37,402 bases of DNA from Stutzerimonas stutzeri (GCF_024448695.1 NZ_JAMOHY010000029.1:1-37402), one strand, 5' to 3'. Shown: positions 16,103-25,811, counted from the first letter of the stretch. The notes: generated from the letters alone by a model not told the origin. Translations and numbers: made by a program.

Positions 16103-16767
16103 TGCGCCTGTTGCTGGTCGAAGACAGCGTCCCCCTGGCCGACGAACTGCTGGCCAGCCTTGGCCGCCACGGCTATGCCATCGACTGGCTGGCCGATGGT
16201 CGCGATGCCGACTACCAGGGCAGCAGCGAGCCCTATGACCTGATCGTTCTAGACCTCGGTCTGCCCGGCAAGCCGGGACTGGAAGTTCTACGTGACTGGC
16301 GCGCCCGTGGCCTGGCTACGCCCGTGCTGATCCTCACCGCACGCGACTCCTGGGCCGAGCGTATCGAAGGGCTCAAGGCCGGCGCGGACGACTACCTGAC
16401 CAAACCCTTCCACCCCGAAGAGCTGCTGCTGCGTATCCAGGCATTGCTGCGCCGCGCTCATGGCGTGGCCAATCAGCCCTTGCTGCAAGTCGGCGGGCTG
16501 GCGCTGGACGAAGCGCGTCAGCGTTGCCGCAAGGATGACCAGGACATTGAGCTGACCGCCGGGGAATTCCGCCTGCTGCGCTATTTCATGCTGCATCCTG
16601 GCCAGCTGCTGTCGAAAACCCAGCTGGCCGAACACCTCTACGACGGCGAAACCGAGCGTGACTCCAACGTCATCGAGGTACACATCAACCGCCTGCGCGG
16701 CAAGCTGGGCCGCGCGCTGATCGAAACCCGCCGGGGTCAGGGCTATCGCTTCGGCGGCGCCTCTTGA
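16102..16767 (+). CDS. bqsR: BqsR/CarR-like OmpR-family response regulator
   Basis: 221 residues. The receiver domain has the acidic pocket (VEDS, D7-8), phosphoacceptor D51 in VLDLGLPG, T79 and K101 (LTKPFHP). The C-terminal winged helix ([53 protein letters not shown]) is OmpR/PhoB type. Length, tandem PepSY genes upstream and the partner kinase with an RExxE motif match the P. aeruginosa BqsRS (CarRS) system, known to respond to Fe(II) and calcium. The likely operator is the box at 15429-15444. The symbol is by resemblance and gene order; PmrA/PhoP/QseB-like paralogues are the main alternative. Confidence 0.8.
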   Translation: MRLLLVEDSVPLADELLASLGRHGYAIDWLADGRDADYQGSSEPYDLIVLDLGLPGKPGLEVLRDWRARGLATPVLILTARDSWAERIEGLKAGADDYLTKPFHPEELLLRIQALLRRAHGVANQPLLQVGGLALDEARQRCRKDDQDIELTAGEFRLLRYFMLHPGQLLSKTQLAEHLYDGETERDSNVIEVHINRLRGKLGRALIETRRGQGYRFGGAS

Positions 16768-18083
16768 GATCGATTCAGCGCAGCCTCAGTCTGGGCCTGG
16801 TCGCCGCCCTGCTGATCGTCAGCCTGCTGCTGTTGCAGACCAGCCTCTGGCTGTTCGAAGCCGGCTTGCGACGCAGCCTGGAAACCGATCTGCGCGAGGA
16901 AACCGAAGGCCTGCTGATCGCCGTGGTGCAAGGCACGGACGGCTTCAGGCTGGATACCAGCCGGCTCAACCCCCGCTACCAGCGCGCTTTTTCCGGTCAC
17001 TATTTCCGCATTGATCTACCCGAGCGCAGCTGGCGTTCGCGCTCGCTCTGGGATGCCACGCCCGAATGGCCGCAGCAGCAGGGCCTGGCCTCCGAGCTGA
17101 CCGAGGGACCGCAGGGCCAGCGGCTGCTGGCTTACCGCGCCGAGTACCAGCGCGACGGTCAGCGCATCATCATCGCCGTCGCACAGGACTACACGCCGAT
17201 TCTCGACAGTTTCCTCCAGGTTCGCCTCGGCGGGCTCGGTCTGGTCGGAGTCGCGCTGCTGGTCTTCCTGCTGCTGCAGCGCTATGCGGTAAAGCTTGCC
17301 ATGCGCCCGCTGGAACGGGCGCGCCAGCAGATTGCGCAACTGCAGCAGGGCCAGCGCCGCCAGCTCGATATCCAGGCGCCCCATGAGCTGCAACCGCTGG
17401 TGGCGCAGATCAATCATCTGCTGGCGCATACCGACGACACCCTCAAGCGTTCGCGGCATGCACTGGGCAACCTTGGCCATGCGCTGAAAACACCGCTGGC
17501 TGTACTTGGCAGCCTCATACAACGTGAAGAACTGAGCGCCCACCCTGAGTTGCAGGCCGGCCTGCGTGAACAGCTGGAACAAATCCAGCAAAGGGTCTCG
17601 CGCGAGCTGGGCCGCGCACGCATGGCCGGCGAGGCACTGCCCGGTGCCCATTTCGACTGTGGACGAGAGTTGCCAGCCCTGTTCGAGACACTGCAGATGA
17701 TTCATCCGCGCGGTCTGAGTCTGCACTGGCACGCGCCGGACAACTGCCGCCTGCCCTGGGATCGCGAGGATATGCTCGAACTGCTCGGCAACCTGCTGGA
17801 CAACGCCTGCAAATGGGCAACATCACAGGTGCGACTGGAGATCGAGCAGGACGCCGACAGCTATCGAATCACCATCGAGGATGACGGGCCGGGCATTCCC
17901 GAAGCGCTGCGTGACAGCGTTCTAACGCGTGGCGCACGTCTGGACGAACGCGCCGAGGGCCACGGTCTGGGGCTGGGTATCGTACGGGACATGCTCACCG
18001 CCTGGCATGGCAGCCTGACGCTGGAGCAGGGTTCACTCGGCGGGTTGCGGGCAAGCATTCGGCTGCCGAAACAGAAACAGTGA
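16764..18083 (+). CDS. bqsS: BqsS/CarS-like sensor histidine kinase
   Basis: 439 residues starting from TTG, overlapping the regulator stop by 4 bp (TTGA); no suitable ATG follows near the N-terminus. TM1 is about residues 9-31 and TM2 153-171, with a periplasmic sensor of about 120 residues between. This has RExxE at 44-48 (REETE), the motif reported for Fe(II) sensing in BqsS. The phosphoacceptor is H239 in LGHALKTPL, followed by the N box [17 protein letters not shown] and HGLGLGIV. H-box and ATPase features are of the PhoQ-like type. Cation sensing is a family inference; the ligand here is untested. Confidence 0.82.
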   Translation: MRSIQRSLSLGLVAALLIVSLLLLQTSLWLFEAGLRRSLETDLREETEGLLIAVVQGTDGFRLDTSRLNPRYQRAFSGHYFRIDLPERSWRSRSLWDATPEWPQQQGLASELTEGPQGQRLLAYRAEYQRDGQRIIIAVAQDYTPILDSFLQVRLGGLGLVGVALLVFLLLQRYAVKLAMRPLERARQQIAQLQQGQRRQLDIQAPHELQPLVAQINHLLAHTDDTLKRSRHALGNLGHALKTPLAVLGSLIQREELSAHPELQAGLREQLEQIQQRVSRELGRARMAGEALPGAHFDCGRELPALFETLQMIHPRGLSLHWHAPDNCRLPWDREDMLELLGNLLDNACKWATSQVRLEIEQDADSYRITIEDDGPGIPEALRDSVLTRGARLDERAEGHGLGLGIVRDMLTAWHGSLTLEQGSLGGLRASIRLPKQKQ

Positions 18084-18158
18084 CAGGCCACAAGCGGTTT
18101 TCAGACTCTGCTGGAGCTGGCCATGCCTGCGAAAGGGACAACCCTCGGAGCGTGATTA

Positions 18159-18182
18159 TTCGCGGGCACGGCCCGCTCCTAC
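18159..18182 (+). repeat. Single REP-type element
   Basis: TTCGCGGGCACGGCCCGCTC then CTAC is a REP-like palindrome (reverse complement GTAGGAGCGGGC...GCCCGCGAA). It abuts the stop codon of the small gene at 18182-18394, so it may act as a transcription end or mRNA protector between the kinase and this convergent gene. Confidence 0.6.
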
Positions 18183-18394
18183 TACACGCGGGCCAGCTCG
18201 TTGCGCATGTCCTCCAGAATGGTTTCCACAAGCAGGCCGTTATCGACCTGTCGGCCCGACACCATGCGTATGGATTCAGTGCCTTTTATCGGATAGCCGA
18301 CGCGCACCACCAGGTTGCCGTTGGACTGCGGCTCAACACGGGTCTGGTATTCGGCTGGAAAATTATCGGCCAGATGGCGGGACAAGGTTTTCAT
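18182..18394 (-). CDS. Small conserved hypothetical protein
   Basis: About 70 residues if it starts at MKTLSRHLADNF (18394); an open frame of ten more residues (MYQVQPTRYL) exists upstream. There is no signal peptide or membrane segment. The C-terminal half reads VVRVGYPIKGTESIRMVSGRQVDNGLLVETILEDMRNELA, an alpha/beta pattern loosely like small Pseudomonas DUF3509-type proteins; that likeness is weak. It lies between the sensor kinase and sbcDC on the opposite strand. I do not recognise a function. Confidence 0.5.
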   Translation of the reverse strand: MKTLSRHLADNFPAEYQTRVEPQSNGNLVVRVGYPIKGTESIRMVSGRQVDNGLLVETILEDMRNELARV

Positions 18395-18540
18395 CAGGTA
18401 TCTCGTGGGCTGTACCTGATACAAAGACCCTGTATTTAACTGGGAGATTCAAACCGTTCATCGGCTGACATCCAGCTGTCACGGCACTGCAACCCGCACG
18501 CATGCGCCACGCCCGCAGCAACGGATTTCGCCGAAGCTCC

Positions 18541-18546
18541 TATAAT
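18541..18546 (+). promoter_or_regulatory. -10 element of the sbcDC promoter
   Basis: A perfect TATAAT lies 40 bp before the sbcD ATG. No good -35 sits 16-18 bp upstream, so the promoter may be weak or need an activator. Confidence 0.4.
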
Positions 18547-18585
18547 GGCCGCGCTAACGCCCTCCATTCAGAACAGACTTCCCGC

Positions 18586-19845
18586 ATGCGCCTGATCCAC
18601 ACCTCCGACTGGCACCTTGGCCAAACCCTGCACGGCCAGGAGCGTGACCATGAGCACGCGCAATTCCTCGGCTGGCTGCTCGATCAGCTGGCGACTCTGC
18701 AGCCGGACGCCCTGTTGATCGCCGGAGACATCTTCGACACGGTCAACCCGCCGCTCAAGGCTCAGGAACGCCTTTACGACTTCATCGTCAGCGCCCATGG
18801 AAAGCTGCCACGACTGGATATCGTCATGATCGCCGGCAACCATGACTCGGGCGGACGCATCGAACTGCCGGCGCCGCTGATGAGGCGCCTCAACACCCAC
18901 GCCATCGGACGCATCAGCTGGGTCGCAGACGGCCAGCTCGATCACCAGCGGCTGCTGTTGCCACTGCACAATGCCAGCGGCGAGGTGGCCGCCTGGTGCC
19001 TGGCCCTGCCCTTCCTGCGACCCGCCGAAGTCACCGGCCTCGCCACCGGCGAGGACTACCTGAGCGGCATCGGTCAGGTCCACCAGCGGCTGGTCAGCGC
19101 CGCCGAAGCCCTACGCCAGCCGGGCCAGGCACTGATCGCCATGAGCCACGCGCACATGGCCGGTGGCGCGGTCTCGGAAGAGTCCGAGCGCAACATCGTC
19201 ATCGGCCATGCCGAGGCGCTGCCGGCCAGCCTGTTCCCCGCGAGCATCGCCTACGTCGCCCTGGGCCATCTGCATAAACCGCAGCGCGTGGCCGGCCAGG
19301 AACGTATCCGCTACAGCGGCTCACCCCTGCCGCTGTCGTTCGCCGAAGTGAACTACCCGCATCAGGTGCTACTGGTCGAACTCGACGGCGAACGCCTAGA
19401 AAAGGTCGAAAGCCTGCCGGTGCCACGCGCCGTGGAGATGATCCGCATCGGTCGTGCATCGCTGAGCGAGGTCATCACCCAACTCGAAGCCCTGCCGGTA
19501 GCCGACCTGTTCGCCGAGCACCTGCCGTGGCTGGAAGTGCGCGTACAGCTGGATGAGCCGGTGCCGGACCTGCGCCAGCGGATCGAGAGCGCCATCAGCG
19601 GCAAGGCCTGCCGCCTGGTGCGGATCACCAGCGAATATGCCGGCAAGCGTGGTGAAACAGAGACCGAAGCGCTGCTCGGCCTCGACCAGATCACACCCGA
19701 GGAACTCTTCATCCGCGCCTGGACGGAACGCTTCGGCAACCCGCCGGACACCCAGGCACTGGAGGATTTCGCCAGCCTGCTGCAAGGCGTCGAACTCTCA
19801 GCTGGAGAGCCCGCTGAAGGATTGGCTGCAGGAAAAGTCCAATGA
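18586..19845 (+). CDS. sbcD: Exonuclease subunit SbcD
   Basis: A 419-residue Mre11-type metallophosphoesterase, the nuclease half of SbcCD, which cuts DNA hairpins and processes DNA ends. The start at 18586 gives MRLIHTSDWHLGQ, the invariant family N-terminus. Metal-binding motifs are visible: D8 and H10 (SDWH), D48 (GDIFD), N85/H86 (GNHD), SHAHMAGG and ALGHLHKPQ. The C-terminal half, with HLPWLEVRVQLDEP, is the capping domain. It overlaps sbcC by 4 bp, which ties the two products together. Confidence 0.96.
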   Translation: MRLIHTSDWHLGQTLHGQERDHEHAQFLGWLLDQLATLQPDALLIAGDIFDTVNPPLKAQERLYDFIVSAHGKLPRLDIVMIAGNHDSGGRIELPAPLMRRLNTHAIGRISWVADGQLDHQRLLLPLHNASGEVAAWCLALPFLRPAEVTGLATGEDYLSGIGQVHQRLVSAAEALRQPGQALIAMSHAHMAGGAVSEESERNIVIGHAEALPASLFPASIAYVALGHLHKPQRVAGQERIRYSGSPLPLSFAEVNYPHQVLLVELDGERLEKVESLPVPRAVEMIRIGRASLSEVITQLEALPVADLFAEHLPWLEVRVQLDEPVPDLRQRIESAISGKACRLVRITSEYAGKRGETETEALLGLDQITPEELFIRAWTERFGNPPDTQALEDFASLLQGVELSAGEPAEGLAAGKVQ

Positions 19846-22800
19846 AGATCCTCGCCATCCGTCTGAAGAATCTCGCCTCACTGGCCGGTGAGCAGGCCAT
19901 CGACTTCACCGCCGAGCCACTGGCCAGCGCCGGCCTGTTCGCCATCACCGGGCCGACCGGCGCTGGCAAAAGCACCCTCCTCGACGCCCTGTGCCTGGCA
20001 CTGTTCGGCAGCACACCCCGGCTGGACGGTGTGTCGCCACTGAACAAGGTGCCCGACGGCAGTGACGAGATCGGCGGTGGCGACGAACGTAACCTGCTGC
20101 GCCGCGGTTGCGCCAGTGGCTACGCCGAAGTGGACTTTATCGGCGTGGATAACCGCCGCTATCGCGCCCGCTGGGAGGTCAAACGCGCGCGTGAAAAGAG
20201 CGACGGTCGCCTGCAGGCCAGCAACCAGAGCCTGCTCGACCTGGACAGCAATCAGTTGCTGGCCAGCGGCAAGAAACGCGAGTTCCGGGAACTGCTCGAA
20301 GCCCGGCTCGGCCTGACCCTGCCCCAGTTCACCCGCGCGGTGTTGCTGGCGCAGAGCGAGTTCTCCGCCTTTCTCAAGGCCGACGACAACGAGCGCGGCA
20401 GCCTGCTGGAAAAACTCACCGACACCGGCCTCTACAGCCGTCTGGGCCAGGCCGCTTTCGAAACAGCCAAGCACACCCGTGAAGCCCTCGCGCAACTGCA
20501 ACAGCAAGCCGGTGGCGTGCAACCCATGACCCCAGACGCACGCCAGGCACTGGAAAACCGCCATGACGAGCAACTGAGCGAACTGAAAGCATTGCAGACG
20601 CAATTGAAGACGCTGGAGATGCAGCGCCTGTGGCTGACCGAGCGTGCACGTCTGCAAGGCGAACGCGACACCACACAGCTCCAGCTGCAGCAAGCCGAAG
20701 ACGAGCATGAGCGCCTTGCCGATGCCCGACACCTTCTCGGCCTGTTCGAACAACTGGCCCCGCAACGTCACCGTTTCCTGCGCCAGACCGAGCTGCCGAG
20801 CTTGCTGACGCAAATCGACGCCACCCTGGCCCGTCAGCAGACTGCTCATGACACCTTGCAACAAGGCCAGGACGAACTCGAACGGCTGCACCAGCAGGCT
20901 GGGGTGCAGCTCAAGGTCGCAGAGCAAGCACGCCTTGCTGCCGAACCCGCACTGGCCGTGGCCCGCCGCGAAGAAGAACGCCTGCGCCATCTGCATGCCG
21001 ACCTGGCGCAACTGCGCGAGGAAAGCCACCAGGCCGCAAGCGCCGTCACGGCAGGCACAACCGGCCTCGGGCAACTTGTCGACCAGCACCAACGCGCCAC
21101 CACGCAGCTGGACGAACTGACCCACCAGCTGCGAGCCGGCACTTCCCTGCAACCACTCTGCGCCAGCTGGAACGCCTACCGGCCACGCCTGCAGCAGCTC
21201 GTGCAACTGAGCGCCCGCTTGCGCCAGGGCCGTGACGAACTGCCGGCGCTGGAGCAACGTACCCAGCGCGCGAAACAGGAAGAGGACACGGCCCGCAAGG
21301 CGCTGGATGCCCTGCAACAACAACTGGGCAGCGAAGCCGAGCTTGCCGAGCAACTGCCCCGGTTGCACCGGCAACTGGACGACTGGCGCCTGGCCGAGCG
21401 CGAACATGAAAGCCTGCAGCAACTCTGGAGCCAACAACTCGGCCTGTTTGCCGAGCAACAGGCCCTGCAGGCCGAGTGCACCCGGCAGCAAACCGAGCTG
21501 GACAGCCTGACTGCTCTCGGCAAGCAGCTACGCAGCGAGCGCGATACCACCGAACAGGCGCTCAAGCTCACCCTCGAATTGCTTGATCGCCAGCGCCTGG
21601 CCCGCAGCGAAAGCGTCGAAGCCTTGCGTGCGACGCTGGTGCCAGGCGAACCCTGCCCGGTATGCGGCAGCGGCGAGCACCCCTGGCATCAAGCCGACGC
21701 TCTGCTGGCCAGCCTCACGCAACAGGACGACGACGAGGCGGAACGTGCGCGCCAGGCCTTGCATACCCAGGACCAGCGCCTGCAGGAATTGCGTGATCGT
21801 CACACTATCCTGAACACCCTGCTCCGCCAGGGGCAGCAGCGTCAGACGACACTCGGCGATGACCTGCAAAAGCTGACCCAGCGCCTGCAGGTGCTGCCCA
21901 GCCATGCGCGCCTGCTGCAACAGCCACAAGCCGAGCGCCCGTTATGGCTGGAAAAACAACTGGACCAGCTCAGGTCCAGCATCGCTAAAGCCAGTCAATT
22001 GCAGCAGTCCCTGCTCGACCTGCAGCAGCGCAGCCAAAACCTGCGACAGGTCTGGCAACAGGCCCACGACATTTCCAGGGAGGCCAGCCAGCAGCTCGCC
22101 CAGCAACATGAGGCACTCGCCCGTGACAACCAGCGCCTCGAAGAGGAACTGGCGGAATTCGCCGACCTGCTGCCAGCCGAGCACCTGCATCACTGGCGAG
22201 AGAACCCTGCACAAAGCTTTATCGAGCTGGATGCGCAGATCGCCGTGCGCCTGCAGCAGCTGGAACAACAGGCCGAGCAGGCCGAACAGCTGCGCCACTA
22301 CGAAGAACAGCTGAACGCGGAGCGCCGCGAGCAGGTGCATCGTCAGGAAAAGCAGAAAGCCTGCGCCGCACGCCTCACCGAACGTGAAAATCAGCTACAG
22401 ACCTGCCAGCAGGCCTTGCGGAGCAGTCTGGGCGACCAACCCGCCGCCGAAGTCTGGCAACAGCAGTTGGACAGTGCCATCCAGCATGCTCGCCAACAGC
22501 AGGCCGAATTCGAACGCCAGCTCAACGACGGCAGGCTCGAACTTGCCCGCCTGACCAGCGAGCAGTCCAATTGCCGGCAGCGCCGCGACGAATTGCAGCA
22601 CGAGCGCGATGAGCTGGATACCGAACTTTCAAGCTGGCGCGCTGCACAGCCCGAGCTGAACGATGCAACCCTGGCGCAACTGTTGCGCATGGACGACAAC
22701 CAGCTCAGCGAAACGCGCCAGCGTCTGCAGCACAACACCGATACCCTGACCCGCTGTCGCGAGCGCCTGGAAGGCTGCATAGAGCGCCTGTCCGCGCACC

Positions 22801-23510
22801 TTTCACAACAGACCGGAACGCCGGACGACGAAGTGCCGGATGTCGAGACGCTGCAGCGCCGTCATGCCGAGCAATCGCAGGCCTGTGAGGACAGCGAGCG
22901 GCGCTGCGCCGAAACGCGCGCGCTGCTGCTGGACGACGACAATCGTCGCAACCAGAGTCAGGCGCTGTTGCTACAGATTGACGCTGCCATGGCGGAAAAT
23001 CAGCGCTGGGGGCGTATTGCCGCGCTGATCGGTTCGAGCGACGGCGGCGCTTTCCGCAAGATCGCCCAGGCCTACAACCTCGACCTGCTGGTGCAGCACG
23101 CCAACGTGCAACTGCGCCAGCTTGCCCGCCGCTACCGCCTGCAGCGCGGCGGTAGCCCGCTGGGTCTGCTGGTGATGGATACCGAGATGGGTGATGAACG
23201 ACGCTCGGTACATTCGCTGTCCGGAGGTGAAACCTTCCTCGTATCCCTGGCGCTGGCGCTGGGCCTGGCCTCGATGGCGTCGAGCAAACTGAAGATCGAA
23301 TCGCTGTTTATCGACGAAGGATTCGGCAGCCTCGATCCCGAATCACTGCAGATCGCCATGGACGCCCTCGACTCGCTGCAGGCCCAGGGCCGCAAGGTCG
23401 CAGTGATCTCTCACGTCGCGCAGATGCACGAGCGCATTCCGGTGCAGATTCAGGTGCAGCGCATGGGCAACGGCCAGAGCGGCTTGCGCATCACGGACGG
23501 CATAAGCTGA
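19842..23510 (+). CDS. sbcC: Exonuclease subunit SbcC
   Basis: A 1222-residue Rad50-type SMC-like ATPase. Walker A GPTGAGKS is at residues 37-44 after the MKILAIRLKNLASL N-terminus. Two very long glutamine- and leucine-rich coiled coils flank the zinc-hook CPVC at 605-608. The C-terminal half has the LSGGE signature and Walker B FIDEGFGSLD, then the switch VAVISHVAQMHERI. It joins SbcD to process DNA ends and hairpins. Coiled-coil repeats make several opposite-strand frames stay open; those are shadows. Confidence 0.96.
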   Translation: MKILAIRLKNLASLAGEQAIDFTAEPLASAGLFAITGPTGAGKSTLLDALCLALFGSTPRLDGVSPLNKVPDGSDEIGGGDERNLLRRGCASGYAEVDFIGVDNRRYRARWEVKRAREKSDGRLQASNQSLLDLDSNQLLASGKKREFRELLEARLGLTLPQFTRAVLLAQSEFSAFLKADDNERGSLLEKLTDTGLYSRLGQAAFETAKHTREALAQLQQQAGGVQPMTPDARQALENRHDEQLSELKALQTQLKTLEMQRLWLTERARLQGERDTTQLQLQQAEDEHERLADARHLLGLFEQLAPQRHRFLRQTELPSLLTQIDATLARQQTAHDTLQQGQDELERLHQQAGVQLKVAEQARLAAEPALAVARREEERLRHLHADLAQLREESHQAASAVTAGTTGLGQLVDQHQRATTQLDELTHQLRAGTSLQPLCASWNAYRPRLQQLVQLSARLRQGRDELPALEQRTQRAKQEEDTARKALDALQQQLGSEAELAEQLPRLHRQLDDWRLAEREHESLQQLWSQQLGLFAEQQALQAECTRQQTELDSLTALGKQLRSERDTTEQALKLTLELLDRQRLARSESVEALRATLVPGEPCPVCGSGEHPWHQADALLASLTQQDDDEAERARQALHTQDQRLQELRDRHTILNTLLRQGQQRQTTLGDDLQKLTQRLQVLPSHARLLQQPQAERPLWLEKQLDQLRSSIAKASQLQQSLLDLQQRSQNLRQVWQQAHDISREASQQLAQQHEALARDNQRLEEELAEFADLLPAEHLHHWRENPAQSFIELDAQIAVRLQQLEQQAEQAEQLRHYEEQLNAERREQVHRQEKQKACAARLTERENQLQTCQQALRSSLGDQPAAEVWQQQLDSAIQHARQQQAEFERQLNDGRLELARLTSEQSNCRQRRDELQHERDELDTELSSWRAAQPELNDATLAQLLRMDDNQLSETRQRLQHNTDTLTRCRERLEGCIERLSAHLSQQTGTPDDEVPDVETLQRRHAEQSQACEDSERRCAETRALLLDDDNRRNQSQALLLQIDAAMAENQRWGRIAALIGSSDGGAFRKIAQAYNLDLLVQHANVQLRQLARRYRLQRGGSPLGLLVMDTEMGDERRSVHSLSGGETFLVSLALALGLASMASSKLKIESLFIDEGFGSLDPESLQIAMDALDSLQAQGRKVAVISHVAQMHERIPVQIQVQRMGNGQSGLRITDGIS

Positions 23511-23538
23511 ACAACCGATGACCAACTTCAGGGTCCCT

Positions 23539-23572
23539 CGCGCCAGAGGCTCCTGTTTCAGCCTCAGGCGCG
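23539..23572 (+). terminator. Hairpin downstream of sbcC
   Basis: CGCGCC-A-GAGGCT (23539-23551) pairs with AGCCTC-A-GGCGCG (23560-23572): a 12-bp stem with one A/A mismatch and an 8-nt loop. It is well placed to end sbcDC transcription, 29 bp after the stop, but lacks a strong T-run. Confidence 0.45.
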
Positions 23573-23588
23573 GATTCTTGCCGACCCA

Positions 23589-23653
23589 TTCGCGACTGAA
23601 GTCGCTCCTACGAAAAGCCTGTATGCAGCGCTTGTGGGCGGGGCTTCAGCCAC
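23589..23653 (+). repeat. REPIN-like pair downstream of sbcC
   Basis: TTCGCGACTGAAGTCGCTCC then TAC (23589-23611) and the inverted, diverged GTGGGCGGGGCTTCAGCCAC (23634-23653) form an opposed REP pair between convergent sbcC and the cytochrome gene. The family consensus is about GTAGGAGCGACTTCAGTCGC. Confidence 0.6.
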
Positions 23654-23674
23654 TAGCTTTTAGGTAGCTGACGA

Positions 23675-24352
23675 TCAGTGTGCAATCCCGAGCAGCTTGG
23701 CCATGTTCTGCTGTTCTTCTTTCTCGGTCAGTTTCAACTGAGGGAGAAAGCTTGCCAGCGCCTCGATATCGCTTTCGGAAAGCTGGCTGGCGACACCGAT
23801 CATCACTGAACCCGCACGGCTGGGGTCGTTGTTGCGAAAGCGCGTCAAGGCTTTGCGCACATATTCACCGGGCTGGCCTGCCAACCGCGGCATTTTCTCC
23901 ATGCCCTGCCCGTGCTCACCATGGCAGGCAACACAGGTACGCTTGAACAGTGTTTCGCCCTGCCTGCTCAAGGCTTCATCGGCGACAACAGTCGAGGGCA
24001 CGACCTTCTGCTGACTGAAATAAACCGCGATATTGACGCGGTCTTCCATGGTTAGATTCTTTGCCAGATTCGACATCACGTAGTCGACGCGCTCCCCGCG
24101 CGCGAATTGCTCGAACGCGTGGAACAGGTAGATGGGGTTTTGCGCTGCCAGGTTAGGAATGTGCGGACGCTTGCTGTTGCCGTTCTCCCCGTGGCAGTAG
24201 CCACAGAACAGCGCCCGCTCGCGCCCGGCCTCGTATGCCTGCTGACGCCTTTCCTCATCACCCATCAGGTAGTTGAAGCGGGTCATCGCCTCGTCATCAG
24301 CGAAGGCAATGGTTGCGAAACAGCTCAGCAGAAAGCAGACAAAAATGCGCAT
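23675..24352 (-). CDS. Diheme c-type cytochrome (c4-like)
   Basis: 225 residues with a signal peptide (MRIFVCFLLSCFATIAFA), so the mature protein is periplasmic. Two covalent heme motifs are present: CGYCH at 50-54 and CVACH at 140-144, about 90 residues apart as in cytochrome c4 types. Possible axial methionines follow in each domain. The N-terminal stretch before the first heme is about 30 residues longer than usual and rich in charged residues (MGDEERRQQAYEAGRER). The start is taken at 24352 because of the signal peptide; the ribosome-binding site is weak. It probably carries electrons to a terminal oxidase. The 291-bp gap upstream, shared with the divergent thioesterase gene, contains TATAAT at 24410-24415 on the plus strand but no clear full promoter. 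Confidence 0.85.
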   Translation of the reverse strand: MRIFVCFLLSCFATIAFADDEAMTRFNYLMGDEERRQQAYEAGRERALFCGYCHGENGNSKRPHIPNLAAQNPIYLFHAFEQFARGERVDYVMSNLAKNLTMEDRVNIAVYFSQQKVVPSTVVADEALSRQGETLFKRTCVACHGEHGQGMEKMPRLAGQPGEYVRKALTRFRNNDPSRAGSVMIGVASQLSESDIEALASFLPQLKLTEKEEQQNMAKLLGIAH

Positions 24353-24643
24353 GGATGAGTCCGTAACCAAGAAGAGGGCCGTGCTGCAAGCAGCTGTTGG
24401 GCTGCGGACTATAATTTGCAGAAACGCGGCAAAACCCGGCGCAGGTCAATAAAGCCATCACAAAGGGCGCTCAGCCACGGCTTTCTGACGCAGCCGTCAC
24501 ACTTTCTGAACGCCGTTCCCGGCCACGTGCGGCCCGAGGATCGGCAAGCGTAATGACGGCGAACCAGGCGCGACAATTGGCCACACAAGTGCTCCGTATT
24601 CGACTAAAGTAGCACCCCCTTTTGCCTGCACGAGCCGTACACC

Positions 24644-25123
24644 ATGCTTGATGGACATGCCGAACTGACCATGACCGTACTGATGACCCCGGACAAGGCC
24701 AATTTTTCCGGCAACGTACACGGCGGCACGCTGCTGAAATACCTCGATGAAGTGGCCTACGCCTGTGCCAGCCGTTATGCCGGGGAATATGTTGTGACGC
24801 TGTCAGTCGATCAGGTCAACTTCCGCCAACCGATCCACGTCGGTGAACTGGTCACCTTCCTCGCCTCGGTCAATTACACGGGCAGCAGCTCGATGGAAAT
24901 TGGCATCAAGGTCATTACCGAAGATATCCGTCAGAAGACTGTTCGCCATACCAACAGCTGCTTCTTCACCATGGTTGCGGTTGGCGAGGACGGTCGCCCC
25001 ACCAGCGTACCCACGCTGCAACCGCGCACGCCGGACCAGATACGCCGTTTTGCCCAGGCCCAGCAGCGTCGACAGATTCGCCGTGAACTGGAAGAACGCT
25101 ACCAGGCCATCAAGAACAACTGA
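24644..25123 (+). CDS. Hotdog-fold acyl-CoA thioesterase
   Basis: 159 residues with the YciA/BACH-type acyl-CoA thioesterase pattern: [38 protein letters not shown] near residues 9-46, then [20 protein letters not shown] and the C-terminal [13 protein letters not shown]. It hydrolyses acyl-CoA to free acid and CoA in the cytosol; the chain-length preference cannot be told. The C-terminal tail is arginine- and glutamine-rich ([17 protein letters not shown]). Only a weak GAG-type ribosome-binding site precedes the ATG. It stands alone, divergent from the cytochrome gene. Confidence 0.87.
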   Translation: MLDGHAELTMTVLMTPDKANFSGNVHGGTLLKYLDEVAYACASRYAGEYVVTLSVDQVNFRQPIHVGELVTFLASVNYTGSSSMEIGIKVITEDIRQKTVRHTNSCFFTMVAVGEDGRPTSVPTLQPRTPDQIRRFAQAQQRRQIRRELEERYQAIKNN

Positions 25124-25174
25124 GCACAGAAGTGCCGGGGATGAGCGCAGTCGGCGGTGGGCGTGCGGCTCACT

Positions 25175-25204
25175 CCGACACCATGTCACAAGACCCTATA
25201 TAAT
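25175..25204 (+). promoter_or_regulatory. Sigma-70 promoter of the PhnA-type gene
   Basis: CCGACA (25175-25180) and TATAAT (25199-25204) are 18 bp apart. Transcription would start near 25211, 31 bp before the GTG at 25242. Confidence 0.55.
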
Positions 25205-25241
25205 CAGCGGCCTTTGTCATTATTCATACCAAGGATCTGCC

Positions 25242-25580
25242 GTGAGCTTACCGCCCTGCCCCAAATGTCACTCCGAATACACCTATGAAGACGGCCAGAT
25301 GCTGGTGTGCCCCGAGTGCGCTCATGAGTGGTCGGCGACGGAGTCGCAAGCTTCCGCCGATGACGACAGGGTAATCAAGGATTCGGTAGGCAACACCCTG
25401 CAGGATGGCGACACCGTCACCGTGATCAAGGACCTCAAGGTCAAGGGTTCCTCGCTGGTGGTCAAGGTCGGCACCAAGGTGAAGAACATCCGCCTGTGCG
25501 ACGGTGACCACGACATCGATTGCAAGATCGACGGTATCGGCGCGATGAAGCTGAAGTCCGAGTTCGTGCGCAAGGTCTGA
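25242..25580 (+). CDS. yjdM: PhnA/YjdM-family zinc-ribbon protein
   Basis: 112 residues starting from GTG with AAGGATC upstream. An N-terminal zinc ribbon ([25 protein letters not shown], residues about 5-31) is followed by the conserved PhnA C-terminal domain ([42 protein letters not shown]). Named after E. coli PhnA, the family is widespread and not restricted to phosphonate use, so the product is best called YjdM-type with unknown function. It has its own sigma-70 promoter and a downstream hairpin, so it seems monocistronic. Confidence 0.9.
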   Translation: MSLPPCPKCHSEYTYEDGQMLVCPECAHEWSATESQASADDDRVIKDSVGNTLQDGDTVTVIKDLKVKGSSLVVKVGTKVKNIRLCDGDHDIDCKIDGIGAMKLKSEFVRKV

Positions 25581-25608
25581 GCATTACCCCCCGCTCATTA
25601 ATGCAAGC

Positions 25609-25635
25609 CGGGTTTCCGGCTTTCGAGGAAACCCG
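25609..25635 (+). terminator. Hairpin downstream of the PhnA-type gene
   Basis: CGGGTTTCC (25609-25617) and GGAAACCCG (25627-25635) form a perfect 9-bp stem with a 9-nt loop, 29 bp after the stop. It lacks a T-run. It lies in the 240-bp gap before speA, which otherwise holds dispersed repeats. Confidence 0.5.
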
Positions 25636-25670
25636 ACAAGCGCACTGGTGTGGCGTCATCCGCGATGTTT

Positions 25671-25701
25671 GACGGAAGCGCCTGCGGCGATTCCATCCTA
25701 C
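25671..25701 (+). repeat. 31-bp dispersed repeat, copy 1 (downstream of speA)
   Basis: This 31-bp stretch, beginning GACGGAAGCG and ending ATTCCATCCTAC, recurs at 27887-27917 with one mismatch (c/t at position 11). The two copies are direct repeats on either side of speA. Confidence 0.8.
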
Positions 25702-25719
25702 AAGACACCCATAGACCGT

Positions 25720-25748
25720 AGCCTGGATTAGCCGTAGGCGTAATCCGG
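25720..25748 (+). repeat. GGATTA...TAATCC hairpin repeat, copy 1
   Basis: GGATTA-GCC-GTA-GGC-G-TAATCC (25725-25746) is a small palindrome preceded by AGCCT. Similar elements lie at 27811-27835 and 37377-37402, so this is a dispersed repeat family. Confidence 0.65.
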
Positions 25749-25811
25749 GTGTCCGAAGGCTTAACCCGACGACGGGGCGACAGACGCAACCCGGTGAACG
25801 CAACGAAATGC

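Noticed and set aside
19878..21491. A minus-strand open frame of about 537 codons opposite sbcC
   Set aside because: It is the antisense of the glutamine-rich coiled coil of SbcC; long open shadows are expected there.
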